A stretch of DNA of 64,000 nt, taken from NCBI RefSeq assembly GCF_009861525.1, contig NZ_WVHL01000003.1, positions 1,364,001-1,428,000 on the forward strand. The letters run 5' to 3'. The stretch comes from Pseudomonas sp. LD120 (GTDB taxonomy: Bacteria; Pseudomonadota; Gammaproteobacteria; Pseudomonadales; Pseudomonadaceae). Positions 54,401 to 62,000 of the stretch are shown here, in pieces (the stretch's first letter is position 1; each line of letters opens with the position of its first letter). The notes beneath the pieces are model-generated. The model searched no databases. It had not been told where the DNA came from and saw only the letters and a program-made list of their open reading frames with translations. The translations under genes and the position numbers were made by a program.

Positions 54401-56003
54401 GCCGTTTGATCAGGCCATGGCCGGGATGCTGCTGGCCCAGCTACGCCAGATGGGGCTGTTCACCCAGGCGGGTGAGTTTCAGGACAGTGAAGTCCTGCGC
54501 CGGCAGGCCGGCATTGGCGAACACTATGGTCGCTGGTGGTCCACCAGCCTCGAACTGCTGCAACAGCATGGACTGGTGCAGCGCCGCGGCACGCAGGTGG
54601 GGATCGAGGAGCAGGTATCTGGCGTACACCTGCAGCAATGGGTCGAACGCTGGCACCTGCTCAGGGATGCCTTGATCGCGGTTCCTCAGCGCAAGGCCCA
54701 GGTGGAACTGGTCGACGCCTGCCTGCAACAGTTGCCGGCGATACTCGATGGGCGCACCCAGGCCACCGATGTCATGTTCCCCAACAGCTCGATGGAGAAA
54801 GTCGAAGGCGTGTATCGCCACAACGCGTTGTCCGACTATTTCAATCAGGTGGTCGCCGGGGTGGTGCAGCAGCAGATCGAGGCGTTGTTGGCCCGCGACC
54901 CGCAACGTCGGGTACGGATCCTCGAAATAGGGGCGGGTACCGGCGGCACCAGCTCCATCGTGCTGCCGGCGCTGCAACCCTGGCGCGAGCACATTGACGA
55001 GTACTGCTACACCGACATCTCCAAGGCATTCCTGATGTACGCCGAGAAAACCTATGGTGCGGCCCATCCGTTCCTCACCTACCGAGTGTGGAATGTCGAG
55101 CAGCCGCCGCAGGCCCAGGGGTTGGAGCAGGGCGGATACGACATTGTGATTGCCGCCAACGTGCTGCACGCCACCGCCAGGATCCGCCGCACCCTGGCTC
55201 ATGCCAGGGCGCTGCTGCGCCACGACGGGATGCTGCTGATGAATGAAATCAGCGACAGGTCGCTGTTCGCCCACCTGACCTTTGGCCTGCTCAAGGGCTG
55301 GTGGCTGTACGAAGACCCCGAGCTGCGCATTCCCGGCACCCCGGCCCTGTATCCGCAAAGCTGGGCCCGGGTGCTGGGCGAAAGCGGGTTCAACCAGGTT
55401 GCCTTCCCGGCGGAATCTGCCCACGGCCTCGGCCAGCAGATCATCGTCGCCTACAGCGATGGCCTGGAGCACCTGGCGGCACTGGATCAAGCCGCGACGC
55501 CGCTGCCAAACCCGCAACCACCGAGCGGCCACAGCGCGCAGTCGCTGAGCGCCGGTCAAGGTGGCAGTCGCGAGGCCCTGACGGCGCTGGCGCTGGCGGG
55601 CCTGGCCAGCACCCTGCAACTGGAGCCGGGACGGATTGCGGCGGATCAGCCCTTCGCCGACTACGGCATTGACTCGATCCTGGGGGTGAGTTTTGTCAGT
55701 CACCTGGGCGAGGCCCTGGGGACCGAGCTCAACACCGCCTTGCTGTTCGACTACCCAACCCTGGACAGCCTGGTGGGCTACCTGCTTGACCACTACCCGA
55801 CGCATTGCGCCGGCCTGGGCGGCGCGCCGACAGCGCCCGAACCTTGCGCGCCCGACAAACCGCCCACGGCGTCCGTGGAGCAACTTGAGGCGCTGTTTCT
55901 CGCCGGTGAACTGGCAATCGATGCCTTGCTGAACATCGTCGACGACAGTGCGACGGCAAACCACGGAGCAACGCAGGCCACTGCCGGGAAAGGACAATCA
56001 TGA
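41007..56003 (+). CDS. rzxC: Trans-AT polyketide synthase, rhizoxin assembly line protein RzxC
   Basis: 4998 aa, 56 bp after rzxB, with AGGGA upstream of the ATG. Domains: MT (~1-360)-ACP (Ser419), which completes the unit begun in RzxB; KS (496, Cys652)-KR (~1090-1580)-MT (~1620-1980)-ACP (Ser2044); KS (~2136, Cys2292)-KR-ACP (Ser3205); KS (3294, Cys3469)-KR-MT-ACP (Ser4890). A short C-terminal tail (VEQLEALFLAGELAIDALL) looks like a docking helix for the next protein. None of the three full modules has a DH, so each leaves a hydroxyl: this fits the oxygenated stretch of rhizoxin (later O-methylated carbon, lactone oxygen, free hydroxyl). No AT domains. The stop overlaps the rzxD start (ATGA). 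Name by architecture and order. Confidence 0.9.
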   Translation: MGTDADQITASGELDGLARRLLANQLHCLGLRRAEDLQHLASQHGHATPDYLQRWLMESLNHVAGIETGDADALWRQWQARLPGWRQAPDLAARAQLLDACLKGLPAVLKGEQAATGVLFPEGSMTLVEGVYKNNRVCDYFNQVLIEAALAYIECRPAAAEPLRILEIGAGTGGTTAGLLEALAPWQAQIGEYCYTDLSHAFLQHGAERFGGDRPFLQTRIFDVSRPCAEQGIAVGQYHLVVATNVLHATPDIRQALRNAKAVLRKGGLLMLNEISQASLFTHLSFGLLEGWWLYRDGALRLPGCPGLSPASWQAVLEQEGFAPVLFPARQAHAQGQQVILAESDGLVRQPLASSERRATPRSRPQPAALSTTPQEPVAVDGWRRQVADYLCNLVSATLKIPAGKMSLSRPLEDYGLDSILVVRLTQAFSEHFAAIDSALFFEVPTLAALTEHFIQHHAAELEGLLGHPEAPQRETAPGNASRGGSAVTAQKGEARKVAIIGLDGRYPGAESMGSLWRNLAGGHSAIEEIAPERWDWRRYFDAEKGKPGHLYTRWGGFIEGIDQFDPAFFRISRTEAERMDPQERVFLQVAYHCIEDAGYNPATLHRQGEIGVFVGVMNGGYHPLSNYWSIANRVSYQLDLQGPSFVVDSACSSSLTAIHLASESLASGSCDVAIAGGINLIINPRHYLNLCEMMMLSPGDQCRAFGDAADGFVDAEGVGAVLLKPLDRAIADGDRIYAVIRGSAINAGGKTNGYTVPSAGAQQRVLEKALARSAIDASRISYIEAHGTGTALGDPIEISGLSRAFANSAGTTAGGCAIGSVKSNIGHCESAAGVAGLSKVLLQLQHRQLVPSLHAAQLNPKITFEHTPFRLQQQLAPWIANGATRIAAISSFGAGGANASLIVEEYLASADPRPALPGPWLILLSARDPQRLSEVASRLLARLGSEDAHALVLADLALTLQTGREAMAERLALRVESVAQLQDCLARWLAGEELDNVFQGHSDPYAAQLDEPAPAQIEQWLEQRQLNELASAWVQGEAIDWQRLYLDRRHRRPMRISLPGYPFARNRYWMPGLAHPACDKHAAAPEDGVLAEQDLAQCCYLPRWLPQATAEPATAAGSGVILLLTLGPSAAATESLMAALAEHCHDRRRLVRIDCGAGPSGQLAAGHWRCADDDPAGFERILPALGTLAQVLVVGPPAAAEIKPSMLADSLQHHELPVLRLFKALQQLPGETSTDCFLLSFGRYAFAGAPQAGNPLGAGMAGLGYAMAQSTPRILLRNLDLNPDELETPHSRQRLLAQILGEPASERGELIKLNRGERFIQQLTPLALAPGRVSASALKPQGVYLILGGSGVIGQVISRQLIEHYQARVIWLGRKSADSEDIQQSLGAADLRGRVEYLQADATDLAQLQRAVAQVKQRHGRINGAVFSAMVFDFENSIQHSTEAQFQRILEIKSRGSVHFYQALADQPLDFLCYFSSGQGFAFSGAAKLSAYACGITFADAFAEAMAPAAAFAVGVINWGFWRASLQAQAVSPHLDALSDDEGFACFDRFVAHLDNGSLPRVLCIKASPAVRQLMAVPEGQCWRFEPPTVPLQAARAVQLDAAERERLQRIVDPQMLDQSIAVLLLTQLQTLGIFIAPAARSAEAWRQQAGISERYGRWWRECLAILVAHGYVQQQGELFDLATPIAPARRGAILAAWQAQRDQYLQDPERRVQAALIDECLLQLPQILTGQVQATDLLFPDGSMDKVEGIYKHNSLSDFFNEQLTAQVIAHVRRLIEAEPGRLLRILEIGAGTGGTSAALLAALEPLAGQIGEYCYSDLSRAFLQHGEHCFAAGRPFFTTRILDIGQAPDSSPQDTAAYDVVVATNVLHATANMRRTLAHARSLLRSGGLLALNELNRKTTAATVTFGLLDGWWLYEDQGLRIPGSPLLAEQTWLELLWSSGFRQVDLLIPPGLTLGQQVITAHGDGLILQTVEPQVPAMPMRPTQTKESIVNQQPASGSGSSADVADRLQQLIIDTLAKTLKADGTDIALRTPFSDYGVDSILGVGFIKQLGLQLGIKLNSAILFEQATVSKLQHYLQQAHGAQIAQALGAPPAATATGLAPAAPSNPVMAAALADADALGASPMANRDARGRIAVIGMAGQFPGADNLEQLWDNLLAGRNSVQALGPDYLDPRAYSADKQPGKSYCNRAGILKDRDCFDPLFFSLTPHEAQSMTPHQRLVLQESWKALEDAGCNPISLAGQAISVYVGAEPGGYHHDSFTGGSEAIVASRLSYFLDLKGPAMVVNTGCSSSGVAIHQACESLRHGESSMALAGGVYALLDQRGLVNLSAIDMLSPSGQCHAFDAAADGTVISEGVGMVVLKRLEDAEADGDPIYGVIEASGVNQDGASNGITAPNGEAQEQLIRDTWQKFGIDPAQISYVEAHGTGTRLGDPVEANALIRAFRGFTEAQGFCVLGSAKANLGHAAAAAGVIGLIKVLLSMEQRRLPAMPGFERINPLIELEGSPFSINRQALDWQPVGGERLMAALNSFGHSGTNAHLVIGDYPSLSHAQPRAMPPAAARVIPLSAKTADSLRDNAQALLQWLDKREASAALQLTDVAFTLQTGREPMRVRAALVASDVAQLRSALARLAAGEAPSLATDDSAHLASDWAGGGQLDWAALWPPGSARRIHLPGYSFAKERYWVDQAPAADVGGVTLEAPSAVEEPASGLFLARPVWQEPLGVTAGADAEPDQRLLLWVGFNSEQVAQLQALTHAAGARFSGEALAASSAEPAARYQALAIALLRRLQALKGRVHVELMIAEPAPEHLLYAGLDGLLKSACLEQPALSARCLLIKVEADQPLSSAQLSQLTATLGETHPRASSVLQRSGPEGERKELQWQELADDAVRGREREAIAWKDRGVYLITGGAGGLGLIFAKAIAEQCRDVSLILIGRSALDPRQQARLQDIRDAGAAVSYHSLDLTDAEALEQLIEEIRRTHGGLNGVLHSAGINRDRLLADKTAQDMVEVFAAKVIGSELLDRACRQLYLDFFVLFSSCSAVLGSPGQADYAAANGFMDQFAGLRNKRVEQGVRFGHTLSINFPLWRDGGMQVSAADRAYIHRSTGMLPMQSVHGIRALQLGLKAGLERLLVIEGDLPRIRGHFAAAAPGDVEQSPVAAPVVVDRARLTAAVLERLKAVFCVVTQLPPGRVETQAPLEQYGIDSIMITRLNKALEDVFAPMTQLRPAEYRLSKTLFFEYHSLEALTHFLVAEHQRACLLWTGLGEVPAAVPLPKAVAVPQPAAGDSTPLPAAEPIAVIGISGRYPQAANLDEYWRNLQEGRDSITEIPAQRWALEDFYVDSVSEALKQGRSYSKWGGFIDGFADFDPLFFNISPREALNIDPQERLFLQSCWQALEDAGITRADLAGQYQGQVGVFAGITKTGYSLYGPALREQGHLVFPRTSFGSTANRVSYVLDLNGPSEPVDTMCSSSLSALHRACESLRRGECRMAFAGGVNLYLHPANYVELSAGQMLSKDGRCRSFGEGGNGFVPGEGVGSLLLKPLSQALADQDNIHALIRAVAVNHGGKTNGYTVPNPQAQAKVIRLAIDQAGLDARQISYIEAHGTGTELGDPIEVSGLSQAFALDAVDLGHCALGSVKANIGHLEGAAGIAGVSKVILQLKHKQLVPSLNAVRLNPNLRLEATPFYLQQTLGAWLPKGEGPRIAGVSSFGAGGANAHVLLQEHDEYREPPSASGAEVILLSARDTERLRDYAQALLSYVQARPSLTGADLANLAYTLQTGREMMAARLGLVVDSPATLATRLRAFIDGADLADAGLYTGNGQRQPLAAESDAERASLIHRGLESGELHTLLACWVNGEAIDWSRLQATRPGPRPYRISVPVYPFARETFWLPGRQALGTGAMAPPAAERAGGEAPTGTASDRLSYVARWQAEGQIDEQGGEARVAGHRCVLIVADALNRAAAEAITAQYLLGSGFVTGAGRVIRLEPGTRTVALAPDHWSLDTADAQALDQCLSTCPAIDCLYFIGAQGEATDWQAQLDSPHANELLLLRLIKWLKQHSTCQAIDSYIISQDNFDLTGSAASASGGGLTGMAYAMAQGEHRFRVRNLDVDSRELADNRRRPRLLRQVQGEAGLARGEVLCLRDGVRYRQAICRLAWQPPHPSRSDEGAFVTPSLKRGGVYLILGGSGTVGAIISRYLLADYQARVIWLGRSGTDSAKVRQRLADCLQRVGGAVDPAQLQYLQADANDPASLQRAVAQVKQRHGAIHGAIFSAVVFNHEDLITRIPEPQFREILEVKSRGGIEFYRALAEEPLDFLCYFSSGQSFAFSGAARLGAYAAGITFGDTLARSLRRQAAFPVGTINWGFWLSSLTEQQALDPSAQPMSRHAGALQDREGFECFARLVQALREGRLDQVICMTASAPVQQLMQLQTQPVVLGEPDPSPANHGFERYRRAAAPLLATHDPLPFDQAMAGMLLAQLRQMGLFTQAGEFQDSEVLRRQAGIGEHYGRWWSTSLELLQQHGLVQRRGTQVGIEEQVSGVHLQQWVERWHLLRDALIAVPQRKAQVELVDACLQQLPAILDGRTQATDVMFPNSSMEKVEGVYRHNALSDYFNQVVAGVVQQQIEALLARDPQRRVRILEIGAGTGGTSSIVLPALQPWREHIDEYCYTDISKAFLMYAEKTYGAAHPFLTYRVWNVEQPPQAQGLEQGGYDIVIAANVLHATARIRRTLAHARALLRHDGMLLMNEISDRSLFAHLTFGLLKGWWLYEDPELRIPGTPALYPQSWARVLGESGFNQVAFPAESAHGLGQQIIVAYSDGLEHLAALDQAATPLPNPQPPSGHSAQSLSAGQGGSREALTALALAGLASTLQLEPGRIAADQPFADYGIDSILGVSFVSHLGEALGTELNTALLFDYPTLDSLVGYLLDHYPTHCAGLGGAPTAPEPCAPDKPPTASVEQLEALFLAGELAIDALLNIVDDSATANHGATQATAGKGQS
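42492..47300 (+). other. Module 4: KS-KR-MT-ACP
   Basis: KS complete (SACSSS, EAHGTGT, SNIGHCES). No DH. KR is of a divergent type: GGSGVIG cofactor loop and active-site region SSGQGFAFSG...SAYACGITF, with Ser, Tyr and Lys still placed. MT has ILEIGAGTGGT; ACP has GVDSI. Predicted output: beta-hydroxy, alpha-methyl. In rhizoxin this hydroxyl is the one later O-methylated. Confidence 0.85.
47405..50790 (+). other. Module 5: KS-KR-ACP
   Basis: KS is of the MTPHQR / VNTGCSSS / NSFGHSGTN type with HGTGT and NLGH intact. KR has GGAGGLG and ADYAAANGF. ACP has GIDSI (Ser3205). No DH and no MT: an unbranched beta-hydroxy unit, fitting the oxygen that later closes the macrolactone. Confidence 0.85.
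50886..55810 (+). other. Module 6: KS-KR-MT-ACP
   Basis: KS complete (TMCSSS, EAHGTGT, ANIGHLEG). KR is closely similar to that of module 4 (GGSGTVG; SSGQSFAFSG...GAYAAGITF). MT has ILEIGAGTGGT; ACP has GIDSI (Ser4890). Predicted output: beta-hydroxy, alpha-methyl, fitting the C13-hydroxyl/C12-methyl part of rhizoxin. Confidence 0.85.
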
Positions 56004-59000
56004 GCAGCCAAGCATTCCAGTCAATTATCGCCAGGCTCCAGCAGCGCCAGATCAGTGCAGCCCAGGCCAGGCAACTGTTGCAACAACTCAAGATGGCCAG
56101 CCGGACGAGCACTGCAACAGCGCCCGGGGCCGGCGCGCCGGCCCATGAGGAGATTGCCGTGATCGGCATGGCCGGGCAGTTTCCCGGGGCCGAGAACGTC
56201 GAGCGCTTCTGGCACAACCTGAGTACCGGGGTCGACGCGGTGGCCGAGCTGGGCGCACCGTATCTGGACTGCGCGCGCAGCTATTCGCCGCAGCGCCAGC
56301 CCGGCAAGACCTACTGCAAATGGGGCGGCGTTTTGCAGCAGCGGGATGATTTCGATCCGCTGTTCTTCAATATCTCGCCCCGCGATGCCGAGTCCATGAA
56401 CCCGCATCAGCGGCTGATCCTCCAGGAGAGCTGGAAAGCCCTGGAAGACGCCGGTTACAACCCCAAAAGCTTTCGCGACCGCTCGGTGGGGATCTTTGTC
56501 GGTGCGGAACCCAGCGGCTATTTCCACGAAACCTTCATCGGCGCCTCCGACGCGATCATTGCCTCGCGGCTGTCCTACTTCCTCGACTTCAAGGGGCCGG
56601 CGCTGGTGGTCAATACCGGCTGCTCGTCATCGGCCACGGCGATCCACCTGGCCTGCGAGAGCCTGCGCAACCACGAGGCGGACCTGGCCCTGGCCGGCGG
56701 TGTGTTCGCCACCCTTGGCGAGCCCGGCCTGATCAGCCTGGCGCAGATGGACATGCTCTCGCCCAGCGGGCGCTGCCATACCTTCGATCAGCGCAGCGAC
56801 GGCATCGTGTTGTCGGAAGCGGTCGGGATGCTGGCGCTCAAGCGGCTGTCCCAGGCGCTGGCCGATGGCGACCCGATCCATGGGGTGATCTGCGCTTCGG
56901 GGATCAACCAAGACGGTGCCAGCAACGGTATTACCGCCCCCAGCGGCCAGGCTCAGGAGCGCCTGATCAGCGAGCTGTATCGGCGCTTTGCCATCGACCC
57001 GCGGCAGATCAGCTATGTCGAGGCCCACGGCACCGGCACGCCCCTGGGCGATCCGGTCGAGGTCAACGCACTGGTTCGCGCCTTTCGCCAGTTCACCGCC
57101 GATACCGGCTATTGCGCGTTGGGCAGCGCCAAGGCGCACATCGGCCACACTTCGGCCGCGGCCGGGGTGGTCAGCCTGATCAAGATCCTGCTGTCGATGA
57201 AGCACCAGCAATTGCCAGGGGTGCTGAACTTCCAACAGCTCAACCCGCGGATCGAGTTGGCGAACTCGGCGTTTCATATCCATCGTGAGCCCAGGGACTG
57301 GCTGGGCACCGGGAACGGGCCGAAGATGGCCGCGCTCAACTCTTTTGGCCACAGCGGCACCAACGTGCACATGGTCATCCGCGAAGCCGTCGAAGTCGCC
57401 GTCGCGCGGCCTACCGAGGAGCCGCGACCACGCCTGCTGCCGCTGTCGGCGCGCACCGCCGAGAGCCTCAAGCGTTATGCCGCTCAGTTGCGTCAGGCGC
57501 TGGACGATCCGGCACTGCGCCTGGCGGACCTGGCGTACACCCTGCAAACCGGCCGGCTGGCGCAGGATCACCGATTGATCCTGGTCTGCGCCGACAAGGA
57601 TCAGTTGGCGCAGCAGTTGGACGACTGGCTGGACGGCCGTTCGCCCCGGCACTGCTGGTCGGCGCAGACCGGCGCGGGCGAGCATCCGGACATCGAGCTG
57701 CCGGCTGTCGCCGATCAGGCGAGCCTGTCGTCCGTGGCTGAGGCTTGGGCAGCGGGCGGCAAGCTGGATTGGGCCGCGTTCAACCGCCTTCATTCTGCGG
57801 ATGCCCGGCGGGTCCACGCTCCGGTGTATCCCTTTACCCGGCAAAATTTCTGGATAGCACCCGGGCAACGCGGTGGCGCGGCAGGCGAGGCCAGCGCCGG
57901 GGCCGCTTGCATGCCCGGCAGGCTGCATCCGTTCCTTGCGCGAAACACCTCGGACCTGCATTGCCAGCGTTTTTCCAGTGTGTTCGATGGCGAGGAGTTT
58001 TTCCTCAAGCAGCACGTGGTGGGCGGACAGCGCATTTTCCCCGGCGTCGCTCACCTGGAGATGGCCCGGGCCGCGGTGGCGCTGGCGATGCCCGGGCCAC
58101 CGCGCTCATTGAGCCAGGTGGTCTGGCTCCGGCCCTTGATCATTGGCGCCCGGGCACGGCAGGTCGATATCGAGCTGATGCTGGAAGAGGACGGGCAGGT
58201 CCGTTTCGAGATCTCCAGCCGCGAGCTCGATCCGCTCACGGGACAGGCAACCGCAGAGCCGTTGCTGCACAGCCAGGGCCTGGCGGGCCTGGCCCAACCG
58301 GCGGCGCCGCATCAAGTTGACCTGCAGGCACTCAAGGCGCGGACCCGCGCTGGAAGGTTAAGCGCCGCGCAGTGTTACGACGCCTACCGGGGAATGACGT
58401 TCGAACACGGACCGGCCTATCAGGGCCTGCAATCGCTGGACCTCGGACCGGGCGAAGTGTTGGCGCAACTGCTGTTGCCAGCCTGCCAGCGCGACAGCCT
58501 CGACGACTACGTGCTGCACCCGTCGCTGCTGGACTCGGCGCTGCAGGCCGCCATTGGCCTGAGCCTGGGGGCCGACCTGGTGCTGGCGCCAGGCGATCGG
58601 CAGCACTTGCCGCCGCTGATGCAACCGACACTGCCGTTTGCCCTCGAAGGGTTGCAGGTGCTGGAGCGCTGCAGCGAACGGATGTGGGCCCGGGTGAGCT
58701 ACGCCGAGCGCCGGGATGACCAGCCGGCCGACGGCGCTTTGCAACGCTTGAACATCGAGCTGTTCGACCAGACGGGCAAGCGCTGCGTATTCATGCAGGG
58801 GTTCACCTCGCGGGTGCTGGGCGAGCGTAGCGAACCTGTAGCCCACGACGCGCCGTTGATGGAAACCCTGCTGTTCCAGCCGCAGTGGGTTGAACAAGTC
58901 GCGTCCCAGGGACATGCGCCCGGTTTCAGTCGCCGGCTGGTCCTGCTCAGTGGTTTCGACCCGCAGACGGCGGATACGCTGCAGCAGCAACTGAGGCTGG

Positions 59001-62000
59001 AGGGTGACGCCTGGCACTGCGCGCTCTTGCCCGCGCCGCAGCCCGATCAGGCCGCCGATTATCAACACACCGCGCTGGCGCTGTTGCAGCAGATCCGCCG
59101 GTTGCTGGCAGAGGGCGGCGGGCGGCAGTTGATCCAGTTGGTGGTGCTTGACCCGAGCGGTGAACGGTTGGTCGGCGGCCTGGCGGCGATGTTACGCAGC
59201 CTGCACCTGGAAATGCCCGACGTCAGCGGCCAGTTGATCGAGCTGGACGAGCCCGCATCGCTGGCGCAACGGCTGCTGGAAAATGCCGCTGCGGTCGAGG
59301 TCGAGGTTCGCTACCGAGCGGGCCGGCGCCAGGTACGGCACTGGTGCCCGTGCCCGGCAGTCGATCTGGCCATTGGTGCGCCCTGGAAGGACGGCGGCGT
59401 GTACCTGGTGACCGGTGGCCTCGGTGGCCTCGGGCGGCTGTTTGCCCAGGCCATCGCGGCCAGTGTCAGCGATGCCACCTTGATCCTCACCGGTCGTTCG
59501 GTTGCCGCGCCGCAGTTGTTGGCCGGAATCGACGCGGGACGCAACAGGCTGGAATACCGTCAGCTGGATGTCAGCGATGCCGAAAGGGTGCACAAACTGG
59601 TCGAGGAGATAGTGACCGAGTACCACGGGCTCAACGGTGTGCTGCATAACGCTGGGGTGATCCGCGACAGCCTGTTGATCAACAAACAGGATGAAGACCT
59701 GCGCCAGGTCATGGCCGCCAAGGTGGCCGGCACCCGCAACCTCGACCTGGCCACTGCGGCCTTGGCGCTGGACTTCTGGATCTGCTGTGGGTCCGGGACC
59801 GGCGTGGTGGGCAACGTCGGCCAGGCCGACTACGCGGCAGCCAACGCCTTTGTCGACCGTTATGCCGCCTATCGCAGCCAGTTGGTCGCCCAGGGACTGC
59901 GCTGCGGCCAGAGCCTGGCGATCGACTGGCCGCTGTGGAAAGAAGGGGGCATGCAGGTCGACGAAGCGACCGCGCAGCAGATGGCGCACAGCACCGGCAT
60001 GGTTGCCATGCCGAGCAATGCCGGCATCCACGCCCTGCGCCAGTGCGTCGCGCTGGGAGTGCCGCAGGTGTTGGTGATGCACGGTCGACGGGCCCCCATC
60101 ACCGCATTGGTGACCGCTCATGGCGGCGTCGATGCCGCGATCGAGGTCCCGGTGCCGGACACCCAGGCTGCGCCGACCAATACCGCCCCCTTGACGCAGA
60201 TGCTGCAACGCACGCTGATCGAGTGGGTGTCCGCGCAGATGAAAATTCCCGTCGGCGAAATCCGTCTCGATGCCGAGTTCAGCCAATACGGCTTTGATTC
60301 GATCAGCCTGACCACCCTGGCCAACACCCTGAAACAGCACTGGCGGCTTAACCTGGCGCCGACGATCTTCTTCGAATACCCCACGCTCGGGCGTTTTGTC
60401 CTGTATCTGGAACGTGAGCATGGCCGCGTGCTGAGCGCCCGGCTGACGCCGCCCCCAGCGGCGCCTGTCGCGCCACCTCGGCAGGAACAGGCGCAGACCG
60501 CGACCTGGGCAGCGACACGCCGGCCGTTGAGCCCCAGCGGCGCAGCCCGGGATAACGCCAAGCCCACTGCGCCGCAGGCTGAGGAGGACATTGCAGTGAT
60601 CGGCATCAGTGGGCGCTTCCCCGAGGCCGAGGACGTCGAGCAGTTTTTCCGTAACCTCAAGGAGGGCCGGGACTGCATCAGCGAAATACCGGCCAACCGC
60701 TGGGACTGGCGCGAGTACTACGGCGATCCGCACCGCGAGGTCGACAAGACCAACGTCAAGTGGGGCGGCTTTATCCAGGGCGTCGATCACTTCGACCCGC
60801 TGTTCTTCGCCATCTCGCCGCGCGAAGCGCAGTTGATGGACCCGCAGCAGCGTCTGTTGATGACCTACGTGTGGCTGGCCATCGAGGACGCCGGCTACGC
60901 CAGCGCCGACCTGGCGGGCAGCGATACCGGGATTTTCGTCGGCACCGGGGTCACCGGCTACAGCAGCCTGATCGCCCGGGCCGGGGTGCCGATCGAGGGT
61001 TACAGCGCCACGGCAATGGTGCCTTCGGTCGGTCCCAACCGGATGAGCTTCCTGCTGGACCTGCACGGTCCCAGCGAGCCAGTGGAGACGGCCTGCTCGT
61101 CGTCGCTGGTGGCCATCCATCGCGCGGTCCAGGCCATGCGCAACGGCGATTGCCGGATGGCGGTGGTCGGCGGGGTCAACACCCTGATCGCGCCCGAGGC
61201 GCAGATCAGCTTCAGCAAGGCCGGCATGCTGGCCCTCGACGGGCGCAGCAAGACGTTCTCGGCCCAGGCCAACGGCTATGCCCGTGGCGAAGGGGTGGGA
61301 ATGATCGTGCTGAAGAAACGCGCCCAGGCCGAGGCCGACGGCGATCACATCTATGCACTGATCCGCAGCAGCGCCGAAAACCATGGCGGCAAGGCCAACT
61401 CCCTGACGGCGCCCAACCCGCGGGCCCAGGCCGAGTTGCTGAAGTCGGCCTACCGCAAGGCCGGGGTCGATCCGCGCAGTGTCGGTTACATCGAGGCTCA
61501 TGGCACCGGGACCGAACTGGGTGACCCGATTGAAATCAATGGCCTGAAAATCGCCTTTCGCGAGCTCGCCGAAGAACTCGGCGTCGATGAGCCGGGGCAA
61601 GGCTACTGCGGCGTGGGGTCGGTGAAGTCGAACATCGGCCATCTCGAACTGGCCGCCGGGATTGCCGGGGTGATCAAGGTGCTGCTGCAACTCAAGCACA
61701 AGACCTTGTTCAAGAGCCTGCACTGCGAACAGCTCAATCCCTATATCGAGCTCGATCACAGCCCGTTCTTTGTGGTCCAGCAAAGCCGGCCCTGGGTGGC
61801 CTTCAAGGACCACCAGGGCCATCCCTTGCCACGCCGTGCGGGGGTCAGCTCGTTCGGTTTTGGCGGCGCCAATGCCCATGTCCTGCTGGAGGAGTACCTG
61901 GCACCCGCAGCCCCTAGCCATTCGGCGACGGCAGGCGCGCGGGCCTTTGTGCTGTCGGCCAAGACCCCGGAGCGCCTGCGCGAATCGGCTCGGCGCCTGG

